Source: Acanthococcus lagerstroemiae (lineage: Eukaryota; Arthropoda; Insecta; Hemiptera; Eriococcidae). Taken from it: DNA of 64,000 bases. Under the pieces are notes generated by a model. It was not told the DNA's origin and did not search any database. It worked only from the letters and a program-made list of their open reading frames with translations. Below are positions 21,721-30,735 of this stretch, one piece after another (positions within the stretch are counted from its first letter, which is position 1; each line of letters starts with the position of its first letter). The stretch lies in NCBI GenBank assembly GCA_031841125.1, contig CM063113.1:42686197-42750196 (forward strand). Direction: 5' to 3'. Both the position numbers and the translations under genes were made by a program.

Positions 21721-21831
21721 TAAGAGAGGTCAAATCAAACTAATCAGAATATCGAACTTGGACAAACTTTTTCTTTGAAACTAAATGGTTTCAAACGTTA
21801 AACTCATCTCGCGTATCTATCACTGTTACAG

Positions 21832-21989
21832 GTCTCATCTATAAACCGTGTTTTAAGAAATTTAGCAGCCCAAAAAGAATCCAATCAGTCACCATGTCCC
21901 ATATCATCGGCTTCCGATATAGTGTACGATAAGTTAAGGTTACTAAATATAAATGGTCAGACGTCACCATGGTCCAGGCCGAATCCTTG
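21832..21989 (+). CDS. Pax6/eyeless exon: end of RED subdomain and linker
   Basis: It encodes 52 residues plus two bases. It opens [16 protein letters not shown], the recognition end of the RED helix-turn-helix that follows NIPS of the 1702-1882 exon directly in all Pax6 proteins. A less conserved Ser/Pro-rich linker follows, containing VYDKLRLLN, close to the YEKLRLLN motif of fly Eyeless. The acceptor is CACTGTTACAG (AG at 21830-21831) and the donor GTAAGT at 21990. Entry is phase 0, matching the upstream exon; exit leaves TG, completed to Trp by the next exon. Joining to 1702-1882 implies an intron of about 19.9 kb that contains the Helitron duplication and most of the LINE/SINE nests. Confidence 0.95.
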
Positions 21990-22066
21990 GTAAGTATATA
22001 ACATTTTTTGACATTGATGCTACGAGTATATCGATTCGAAAAATTGCAATGAAACTATTTGTACAG
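21990..22066 (+). other. Short ey intron (77 bp)
   Basis: It has GTAAGT at the 5' end and TTTGTACAG at the 3' end, with TCGATTCG and GCAATGAAAC between. It is the only compact intron seen, which shows the gene's intron sizes are very unequal. Confidence 0.9.
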
Positions 22067-22179
22067 GTATCCAACCGCGGGAAACACTAGTCCATTTTCT
22101 TCACTGCACCCAAACAGTGCAAGCCCGAGTCACGGGAGCTCCACCTGTGCTTCATTACCAGATATCATGGATAAGAAAG
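22067..22179 (+). CDS. Pax6/eyeless linker exon (WYPT motif)
   Basis: One base finishes a Trp codon, giving PWYPTAGNTSPFSSLHP across the junction; fly Eyeless has WYPTS at the comparable place before its homeodomain. The remaining 37 residues are Ser/Pro rich and end LPDIMDKK plus one base (G). Acceptor is TTTGTACAG (AG at 22065-22066); donor is GTAAGT at 22180. In the family the next sequence is an acidic, Gly/Ser-rich stretch and then a paired-class homeodomain. Neither was found downstream in this window, so they are probably beyond 64000. Function: flexible linker between the two DNA-binding domains. Confidence 0.92.
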
Positions 22180-22910
22180 GTAAGTTCAATTAATTTACTT
22201 GATGGTATCTCATGCTGTGATTGAGGTAATTTGAAAATGAACTGGCTGATCCTTCAGTAAACTGTTCAACATAAGCTGCGGAAGCATTCTATATGCACTC
22301 ATAGGCGACTGAAAGTAAATTTTACTGATGTCAACAAAAGTACAACGCATTTTGGCAAAAAACAACTCTTTTACTGAGCGAACCTTATCACCAAATTCAT
22401 ATCATGTTGTCTAAAAAATTGATCGAGCAGGTAAAATGTAGGAAAAACGTACTCTTCCATGCTTACTTCACGCGCCCAGGAGGGTAGGAGCCAAAATCAT
22501 CAGTAAACTGATGACGAGTATCTACACTGCATGCAGATACATTGGTACATGAATATGTCTTATAGAAATTAATCGGCTGCAATTGCAGCCGCGGAGCAAA
22601 GATCAAGATCAATGAGCACACGGCTAGAAGGAAAAATAATTTCCATGGAAATGTGGACCACTGAACTGAGTGGGACCACGAAGAACTAAATTATACTGAT
22701 TGGCTTCACGCAATGCACACAACTGAACTGGAATCAAGTTGAGTGTCGGTCGGAAAGAGGACGAGGGCCAGCCAATAGACATATCCATGTCAAAAAGTAC
22801 ACTGTATCGTTAGAGAATAAAGTCAGCCCAGACCGTTTTGAAATTTTGATTGTACCACTCAGCTTTTCAACTTCCCCTTCCCCACCACCACCCCATCATC
22901 CAACCTGAAT
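22180..22910 (+). other. Start of long ey intron, with CCATGG-repeat fragment
   Basis: It begins with a consensus donor. At 22575-22740 it holds one unit of the CCATGG family (GCAAAGATCAAGATCAATGA, TTTCCATGGAAATGT, CCACTGAACTGA). The rest is unrecognised. Confidence 0.6.
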
Positions 22911-23282
22911 CAGGGACGTACTGAAACGTTTTCCTGGGGGGGGGGGCAAAAATTGTGAAAGTCTCAACTGACTCAACTCAAAATTCTCGAGTATCTAAGC
23001 AAAAAAAAACCTTTTGACTTGTTGGATTGTTTTAACTGATTCAACTCAAAATTGCCAAATATCAAAGCAAAACAAAAACCTTTGACTCTTTGACTTGTTG
23101 GATTTCCTCAACTTCTCAACTCAATTCCCTGGTATTAAAGCAAGCAAAAATAACCGCCTTTTGACTTGTTGGATTTTCCCAATTCCACTTGACTGATTGA
23201 AATCGTAAATTTTCCGAACTGCTGAGTCAAAAATTCCTACAGGGGAGTAAGTTTCCCCCTACCCCCTATTGGTACGTCTCTG
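22911..23282. mobile_element. hAT-type MITE, CAGRGACGTACYRA family, 372 bp
   Basis: The ends are CAGGGACGTACTGAAA and, reverse complemented, CAGAGACGTACCAATA. Flanks ACCTGAAT (22903-22910) and ACCTTAAT (23283-23290) match at 7 of 8. The interior is four or five repeats of about 65-70 bp, each with CAACTCAA, ATCAAAGCAAA and TTTGACTTGTTGGATT, an unusual tandem interior for a MITE. A rearranged inverted relative lies at 48735-49145. Confidence 0.88.
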
Positions 23283-23290
23283 ACCTTAAT

Positions 23291-25140
23291 GAAGATTTGA
23301 TAGTACAACTGGAAAGAAATGAAACAAAAGGCTGATGATCTGATTTTTGAACTGTCTCCACTTACAATTCCTTTCCGATGTCTTCAATGAGAAATTTAGG
23401 AAATCCACGTTTGCTCCAAGAACATGCTTTTACTACGGCCCTGAATTTCACGCGTATAATTTATAGGGTAGTATTTTCGCTCTACGATGCTTACTCCTCC
23501 AGAAAAACGGGAAAAGCTGATTTTATGGCACCATTTTACAGCGTTTTGCCTCTCGAGAGACTTCTTGGTGCATGAATTTCCTCTAACTTCCAGCATTTCT
23601 TTTTATTGATTAGTACTGTTGCTGACCCCCAGTACCACAGTTTAGCTTCCCAAGACCTTTTTTCATCCGTGATGTACTATTGTATTGGACTACTGACGGT
23701 GTTCGTCTTGTCTGTCCTCGGGTTCGTCAAAGTCCGCGAAATCGGAAAACTCGTGAATCGGACTTCCTCGAATCCGCGAAACAATGGCGTTAAATTGAAT
23801 TTTTTATAACGTCGCCGCCAAACCCCTCGGCTGGTGTTAAAGTTAACTGCGAATTTATCGTCGTCTATAACGTAAAATGTAAATAATCGTAATTAACGGA
23901 GAAAGGGTGTTTAAAAGACACACAGGGCTGCGAGTTTTCGCGCCCGGAAACATTTTACATTCGAAGGAGTGCTGATTGTTGGTGCAGGAGAGCGGCGGAC
24001 GTCGTTGCCGGAAAAAGGCGGGAAAAAGGAAAAGAAAAAAGAATGGAAAACTAAACCCGGTTTACAAGCGGGCATCGCCGCCGTCGTTGACTCTTTCCAT
24101 GGAGCTTCCTTTGAGAAGAAAATCCTCGAACACGGTCGGCCTTTCGATCGTGTAAACGCGACTGCGAGGTTGTCAACAAATACAAAAATAAGAAGAAGAA
24201 AAAAAAAGAACTAACATTTACGAGATTATTATTCTTACCGAGGGCGTCGGAAATCAATAAGCTCGCGGTAGCCGAAGCGAGAAAATTCGTCTAAATTCGC
24301 ACCCTTCCGCGATACCGTTATTAGGAAAATTTCGTCGAGGGTGACACTCCGCTCGTCGGCTTTCCCGGTAGATGTTATTATTTTTTTTCCTCTGGCCAGA
24401 AGAAGAACAGAAGAGAGAGAGAGAGAAAGAGAGAGAAAAGGAAAAAAAAAGTCAGAAAAAAATACATGGAAAGAGTTGCGATACGCGAACTTAGTTATTT
24501 ATATAATCCGCGGCGAATATAAAATTAAATTTTACGCGCAACTGTAAACGCGAATTTTGTAAATTGAAAATGTTTAAAAACTTTTCGGGCGCCGTAAATG
24601 ACGCGAAAAATTTGAACGTAAAAATACAGCAACGTCGAACTTTCTCAGTGGCTGCTGCGCTGCTCTTTTTAGCCAATTTTTAAAATCAGCTATTGTCTTT
24701 GTCAGTGATTATTTCTCGACGTGTCGTGACAAGAGAAAGCGAATGGCACTAATTTTTAATTTCCATAAATGAAGAAGTTAGAATCAAAACCGACACTTGC
24801 CTTTTTATTCCTATGTAGCAGATAGGCAAAATACTGTACACAGGTGCAGAAATTTATCTTGCTGCGCCTGTAAATGTGCGGTATGTATTACATACTTCAC
24901 GTTCACAGACGCAACAAGAGATATTCTTCACTCGTGTACATTATTTTGCCTATTTGCGCCCTTGGAATAAAATAGCAAGTGTCCGTTTTGATTACAACCT
25001 CTTCAATTTCTTATATATTCATCATGTGTACCATATCTGTGGCGCGGGGTAACTTGAGAAATGAATCATTAGTGCCTAAATGTATATGAAAGAGAAAGAC
25101 CATTACTAAAAGAATTTGGTCCAGATAAGTCGAGCAGATG
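23291..25140 (+). other. Unique intron block, CpG-rich in part
   Basis: From about 23580 to 24680 there is CpG-rich sequence without repeat-family matches (GGCATCGCCGCCGTCGTTG near 24070, several CGCGAAAA words), a GA-rich tract (24412-24440), and a short inverted arrangement of ATTTTGCCTATTTGC/GCAGATAGGCAAAAT (24827, 24943). No exon was found. It is a candidate regulatory block of ey. Confidence 0.45.
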
Positions 25141-25147
25141 TCGAGAT

Positions 25148-25355
25148 ATTCCGAGCTCGTGAAGCGACATACATGCGGGCGGCTGAAAAAGGACTGCAGT
25201 CCGCGTACTTCGCTAGCGTTCGGACGATATCCAGCTCGTGAAGCGACGATACCCGCGGGCGGGAAAGAAAAATATAGTCTGTGTACTTTCATGTCTGCTT
25301 TCGGTTCAGATCCAGTTCGTGATGGGACGTTACATCAAGCGGGCAACAACAGTAG
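25148..25355. repeat. Tandem repeat, about 81-bp unit, 2.5 copies
   Basis: Each unit begins TCC(G/A)AGCTCGTGAAGCGAC or TCCAGTTCGTGATGGGAC and contains GCGGGCGG/GCGGGCAA and GTCYGYGTACTT. Copies start near 25150, 25230 and 25310. It is GC-rich and diverged by roughly 20%. Confidence 0.75.
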
Positions 25356-25893
25356 ATAGAGTTATATCGACACCTCCCCGGCACAGCATCATAACTAAAA
25401 ACGAAGACGTCCTTGAAAAGGGAACCAAAAATGTAAATGTATTTTTGATTCCCCTTCTTGGACATTTTAGTATGTTGGTCACAATACTCTATAGGAATAC
25501 GTCGATACATTTGATTGTTATGATGGTTGGTGTCGATATGTGCCAAGATAAGTCGATGGTGCAAACGGTTGGAGAATAAAAAGGGTTGAATTTATACTAG
25601 AGTCAGTTGTTTTTGGGGAAGGGGGAAGGATTTCATGTAGGCGTTTATTTTGACATAAGAACGGTGAATCAGTCCTGCAATTCCTAAAATATAATAAGAG
25701 GACGTCATTTCGCAATTTTTTTCCCCGGAAATAAGGTTTTTCTTTCCTGGGAGAAATGCATTTATGGGAGAAAGTTTTCGGTGGGGGAGGGAGGAGGTCT
25801 TGGGATCAAACGTTTTCGGTGGAAGCCCACCAGCCCAGTTGTTTGCGAGAGAGAGGGATATATTTTTTTAGAAAAAATATTTTTTGGAGTAAA

Positions 25894-25896
<3 letters not shown>
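25356..25896. other. Intron sequence, no feature seen
   Basis: Non-coding in all frames as far as I can tell. A G-rich stretch (25773-25800) is followed by AT-rich sequence. Confidence 0.4.

Positions 25897-25938
<42 letters not shown>
25897..25938. repeat. (ATT)n microsatellite
   Basis: About thirteen uninterrupted ATT/TTA triplets. Confidence 0.95.
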
Positions 25939-25940
<2 letters not shown>

Positions 25941-26614
25941 GAGACACTTAATGCCTAATGGCTATGGTCTCGGTACGGGATTACAATAATTACTGAGTAT
26001 GAATTTTAAGGTTTTTTCTGCGTGTAAAAGGCGCAAAATTATTTTGGAAATTTACTTCCGTGTTAACACGGGAGAGCTTGTACGCCCTAGTTTCTTCTTG
26101 GAGCAGGATATTCAATGGATGGGCTGTTATCTGTCGAATGCTCAAAGTTTTATCAATGAATAATTCTCGCTTCAAATTTGATGCACTTTTTATGGTCGGA
26201 ATCTGAAGGGTATTTTGGAAGTATGTTTCATCGTCAGTGATAACTCTTGATGAATAAGAAGCAGTTAACAAATTAGACGCAAGCGATTGATAAAATATAA
26301 TTAATTAACAACCAATAATCAATTGATTGTAACTAATAAATTAACTATAAATAATCGGATGATTAAAACAACCTAATTCATTAAAACACTTGATTAATTA
26401 AAAATAATTGAATAATTTAAAAAAATATTGATCAATTAAAAATAATTAGATAGTCAAAAATAATTAATTATTCAAGAAATTCGTTAGTTGCAAGTTGAAT
26501 TTAAAATAATTATTTACTTAAAATTATTTATATATTAAAAGAAACTCTAACACTAAATCTAAATACCTTAACTCGGAGAATTTTATATTTTACGGGCCCC
26601 ATTATTCCCAGGCC

Positions 26615-27000
26615 GGCCCTGGGCAAAGGTTTCCCGTGAGCGATCCCATTCTGTTCTGCACCGGGCTATTGTTTGGATATTTTTATTGTTTATGAATTTA
26701 TTTGTCGTCTTTCCAGCTAGTCTTTTGCTTTCCCTTCCTTCTTTTTTCTGCCCCAAGGTTGCCCAAAGATTGTTTTGTGGGTCCAGCGGTTGTCTTCAAA
26801 GCAAGAAATATGGCCTGTCCATTTCCGTTTGATATTCCTGATAAGTTTCATCATATCGATGTTTCCACTTAGTTTCTTTTTGATAGCTTCTAGTTTTGTA
26901 CGATAATTTTATTTTACATTCAATTACAGCTGAAAGCAGAAAAGTCAAACACATATTTAATTCCTGCGTCGTGTCTGCCCTAGCCCCGGTGTACAAAAAC
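26615..27000 (-). pseudogene. LINE 3'-terminal fragment inside the minisatellite
   Basis: Minus-strand frames read KLEAIKKKLSGNIDMMKLI, RKWTGHISCFEDNRWTH, RKKEGRESKRLAGKTTNKF and ARCRTEWDRSRETFAQ. These match the usual LINE C-terminal order (KW.GH..R..D.RW, RR.GR....RW.DDI, A.DR..WR...E.F.Q). Frames change several times. The left end carries CCCAGGCCGGCCCTGGG, which could also be a small palindromic transposon end. Confidence 0.7.
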
Positions 27001-27193
27001 AATAAACAAAATCAGAACAACGCAAAACGCACTCGAGCGTTCTGAATTAAAGAAATTAATAAATAAAAATAATTAACTAGTTTAAGATAATCAGTTAATT
27101 AAAAATAATAAATTAATAAATGAAAAACAGTTAAATTATTTAAAATAATAAAAAGGTAACAGACTAAAAATAATTGATTAATCAAAAATAATA

Positions 27194-27430
27194 ATGTAAT
27201 GCAGTTCGCTCCAGAAACACACAAAATACAGAATAACGACGTTTATTCCACACGAACACACCAGAACACTAAGCACAGTAGTAAAATCGCTTTGAAGATG
27301 CACAGTTTCGCATTCACAAACTAAACAGTACGGCGACGGCCGCGGCCTTTATATATCCTACCGTTATCGGCAAAACTCCTTATCGCTCTTGTTATCAATC
27401 TTCTGTTCTATTGCTTAAAACATGTTGATT
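27194..27430 (-). mobile_element. LTR-like promoter cassette, possible solo LTR
   Basis: Read on the minus strand there is a TATA box (ATATATAAAG, at 27356-27347) with GC-rich sequence just downstream, then about 100 bp later an AATAAA signal (27247-27242) and the end CTGCATTACA at 27194, a CA-type terminus. TATA, leader, polyadenylation signal and CA end in this spacing is what an LTR U3-R-U5 looks like. It sits as a GC-richer island inside the AATTA repeat. I could not fix the TG end or find a target duplication. Confidence 0.5.
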
Positions 27431-28318
27431 GGTCTTCCCTTGAGCGTTTGTCGCAATAGTTGAAAATGAATCTAATTTAAAATGATTGCGTACTTAAAAT
27501 TAATTAATTAATTAAAAATAATGAATAAAATAAAAATAATTGACTAGTTTAAAATAATCAATTAATCGAAAATAATTAATTACTCAAATAATATTAAATA
27601 ATATTGGTAATACACAAGTACTTAATAATAATTAACTAATAAAAACAGTCAATTAATTAAATATAATTATTATTATTATTATTACTTGAAATAGTTGACT
27701 GATCATAAATAATTAATTAATACAAACTGGTTTTCTAATTAAAACAAATTGATCTAATAAACATCTCCCTATATATAATTATTAAATAATAGTTAATTGA
27801 TTAGAATGAGTTAATTAAGTAAATATAATCAACTCATTGAAAATAATCAATAAATCAAATTTATCAATCAAAAATAATGATTAATTGATATAATTATTTA
27901 ATTAAAAATAATTAATTGAATAAAAGTGAACAGTTCATTCAAAAAATAACTAAATAATTGATTAATAATAATAATAATTTTAAAATAATGAATAGCCTAG
28001 GTAACGTACTTGAGTAATTAAAAATAATTAGTCAAAATTAATTTCAAACCAATTGATTAATTAAAAATAATTGTCTAATGAAAAATAATTGACTAATTAA
28101 AAATAAGCAATTATTTAATGAAAATAATTGATTATTTAAAAATAAGTAATTTTAATCAAAAATAAGTAGATAAGTCATCAAAAATAAACAATTTATTAAA
28201 AATAATTCTTTCTATACACTAATGATTGAGTAAAATAATCAGTTCTAATCAAAAATAATTAAATTATCAAAGATAATAATTAATTAGTCAAAATAATTAA
28301 ATAATGAGTAAAAATCTC

Positions 28319-28368
28319 CTTATAAAGTTTAGTGCCGTGTCATTCACCGGGAGGTGATACTCCGAGTA
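28319..28368. other. Junction between minisatellite and inverted-repeat element
   Basis: Short sequence including GTGCCGTGTCATTCACC. No feature assigned. Confidence 0.3.
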
Positions 28369-29444
28369 TATATGTTAGAGGCAAATTGTGAAATTCAGAC
28401 ATTCTATGCAGTGACTAGGCATGCAATAAAATTGCTAGTCATTTTAGGCAAATTATAGAAACATTCACCGGCTTGGGAAATATTTAAAATGACTATAGGT
28501 ATTATATAAAATGACGGATAGGTGTCCGGCGAATTTTATAGTCACAAAATTTCAATAAAATGCACAATTTAAATTAAAGTCAAAAGATAAAACGAAATGA
28601 GAGGTTCACGAGTCAGAAAAGTAGATGTGAGTATTAAAAAAGAAGTCGAAACGTCCTCATTGCTTCGTTCGGGAATACGGCCAAACTGTTACCAAAACCG
28701 AATTTAGCGATAGATGAAAGGAGGGAGGTGAATAAGCCCCATAAATGACATAACTCTGTGAAGTAGTAAAGTAGGTAGCTGAAGAAGATGATTATTATCT
28801 TCATAAGGTCTGTGTATCTGTGTTAAAAAGTAATAATTTTTAACGGAGATTTCTTGAACTCCATTTTCAGCAGTTCTAATCCAGATACAAGAAAATTTCT
28901 AATAACCTTTTCTATGGGAAATTTGGTGTACAGTCTATTACAAATAAAAAAACACTAGCTTAAGGGGGCAAGTTTCACGGGAAATTGAAAAAATCCGATA
29001 TAATTATATAATTTGTACTACAATTGATTTTATGAACACCTTGTTGAACCGATTCCGACCCCTTTTTTGTTCTGTGGTTACCACAACTGCCCTCTACTAT
29101 TACCTACTGGTACCATTTTTCTATCTCCAGTTGTGAGAAGAAAAGAAAAATAAATTCGAAGATAAAATTTTTTTCAAAATTTGACCAGAACTCAGCCCTT
29201 CAAAATTAAGAGTATGCAAACATATCTACATATTGTATGGATAGGTTACCTACTTACCAAGCGGAAGGGGGTTATTGCAAAAGAGACACCGTATGTTGCC
29301 GAAGTGGGTTTAGTCACTTAATAAAATATGATTCGCCTTTTGTGATGAGTCATTTTATAAATTGACGGTTTTCACACTGCGTATCCGACAGTTAACATAA
29401 TGCCTTGGCATTTCATTGAATGACAATTTGCCGCTAACATATAG
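28369..29444. mobile_element. Putative non-autonomous element with inverted ends, about 1.08 kb
   Basis: TATATGTTAGAGGCAAATTG at 28369-28388 matches the complement of 29425-29444 at all but one position, as an inverted repeat. Subterminal copies of AAAATGAC or its complement recur (28437, 28488, 28509, 28534, 29344). The interior has no coding potential. No target duplication could be set, so the boundaries may extend outward. Confidence 0.45.
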
Positions 29445-29754
29445 ACTGGTACATCATGAGCGTTATCTGGTTGGCAAAGAAATCTTGATACGAATAACTG
29501 GGTGGTAAAATGTTTTCCTTTTCACCGATAGAGTGTGCGTTTCCCTATTATAAAATCGTCACCCACCAGTGGGCGACAACCGAATTTTTCACCACCAGCA
29601 TAAATTAATGCCTCAACTTTCGAATCAAACGAAGGTTAATTTTAGTTATTAGAATGTACTTTCCGCTGTGTTCGAGTATTGGGAAAATTCGTAGTCCCTT
29701 GTTTGCTGTTCTTAGACTTCGTCTGATTAAAAAAACTTCATGTGGGGGGGGGGG
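29445..29754. other. Intron with small hairpin
   Basis: GTCACCCACCAGTGGGCGAC at 29567-29586 is a near-perfect hairpin; a related one (CACCTACCAGTGGGTG) lies near 30557. A 10-bp poly-G is at 29744-29754. No gene. Confidence 0.5.
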
Positions 29755-30215
29755 GCATGGAGATTTCTATTAACAACACGGTTGCAGACTGTAGTCGCAC
29801 AGGGCACAGCAGATGTTACCCACTGAATTCGTGTCGGGGGAGTGTGTCGGGGGAAGCGTTATAGTTTTCGCTCAAGTATATACCCATGGCTGGAAGAAAA
29901 TGAAAATGTTAACCAAAATTTCCATGGAAATGTCAGCCACTGAATTCGTGTCAGGGGGAGCGTTACGATTTTCTGTTACGGTTTTTGTTCTGGTATACCC
30001 ATGGTGTGGTGGGACGTATGGCGATGTACGCATGCCAGAGTGGCCCCTATGACACCGCACCCCCGGCCCCGGAAACTACCCTTCCGTGTATCGCATCAGT
30101 GGCCAGAGGGACAAGTATATTCATGGCTGGATGAAAAATAAATTTCGATGGACATGTCAACCACTGAATTCATGTTGGGGCGTTACGGTTTTCGCTCACA
30201 TGTGACGTGTACCCA
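29755..30215. repeat. CCATGG-repeat family, cluster 4 (tandem)
   Basis: Three units with CATGGCTGGAAGAAAAT, TTTCCATGGAAATGTCA, CACTGAATTCGTGTCGGGGG and GTTACGGTTTTCGCTCA occur in the same order, with spacing of about 110-190 bp. This cluster shows best that the family is tandem. Confidence 0.75.
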
Positions 30216-30624
30216 GTAGTAAAAAGCATATAAAATGCTAAAATTTTATCACCTAATTTTGCAGACGATTTCAGAAAGTGTAATTCTCATCGCCTTACAA
30301 ACTTGTTATCCTCAAGGTTGGTGGGACATCTTTGGTGGCTCCTTATTTTCATCTTCATCTTCCCCTGTTCGTTTTTGGCCTATCTACAGCATTTTTTTCA
30401 AACTATACTTTTTTAAATATTTTCAAACGGTCGGGCTGATGGGAGCCTTTTCTCCCGCCAAAAAGGGTTGGGAATGAGGGATCTCGCATATTAAGTTTCA
30501 GCCATCCTAGTTTACAACAACCCCCGCTACAGCTGTTCTACAAAACCCCTCAGTGTCACCTACCAGTGGGTGCCAGGTCACTGTTTTGAACGCTACTCTG
30601 AAAAATAGCTTGACACTTGACATT
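30216..30624. other. Intron sequence, no gene seen
   Basis: It contains the hairpin near 30557 noted above. Open frames here are short and without a domain. Confidence 0.4.
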
Positions 30625-30735
30625 TTAATAAAAGTAATTCATTACTTAAGACAAAAATAATTAAGAACAATCATTTTTATTAATCAAAAATAATCCATTA
30701 ATTAAAAATAATTGATTAATTAAAATCGATAATGT
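30625..30735. repeat. AATTA minisatellite, isolated patch
   Basis: TTAATCAAAAATAATCCATT and AATTAAAAATAATTGATTAA match the unit of the 26282-28318 array, 2.3 kb away. Confidence 0.8.

Larger units (their letters stand above)
26282..28318. repeat. AATTA-rich minisatellite, about 18-bp unit
   Basis: Degenerate tandem copies of roughly ATTGACTAATTAAAAATA fill 26282-26560, 27040-27195 and 27480-28318. The period is clearest near 28070-28110, where two successive 18-mers differ at few positions. It is about 80-85% A+T with frequent TAATTA and TAATTGATTA words. It is interrupted by a LINE tail (26615-27000) and an LTR-like cassette (27194-27430). A further patch lies at 30625-30735. Confidence 0.85.

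Noticed and set aside
28325..28360. Homology between GTGCCGTGTCATTCACC here and ATGCCGTATCATTCACC near the helicase end (17202)
   Set aside because: It is a short match with no extension on either side; not enough to call a shared Helitron end.
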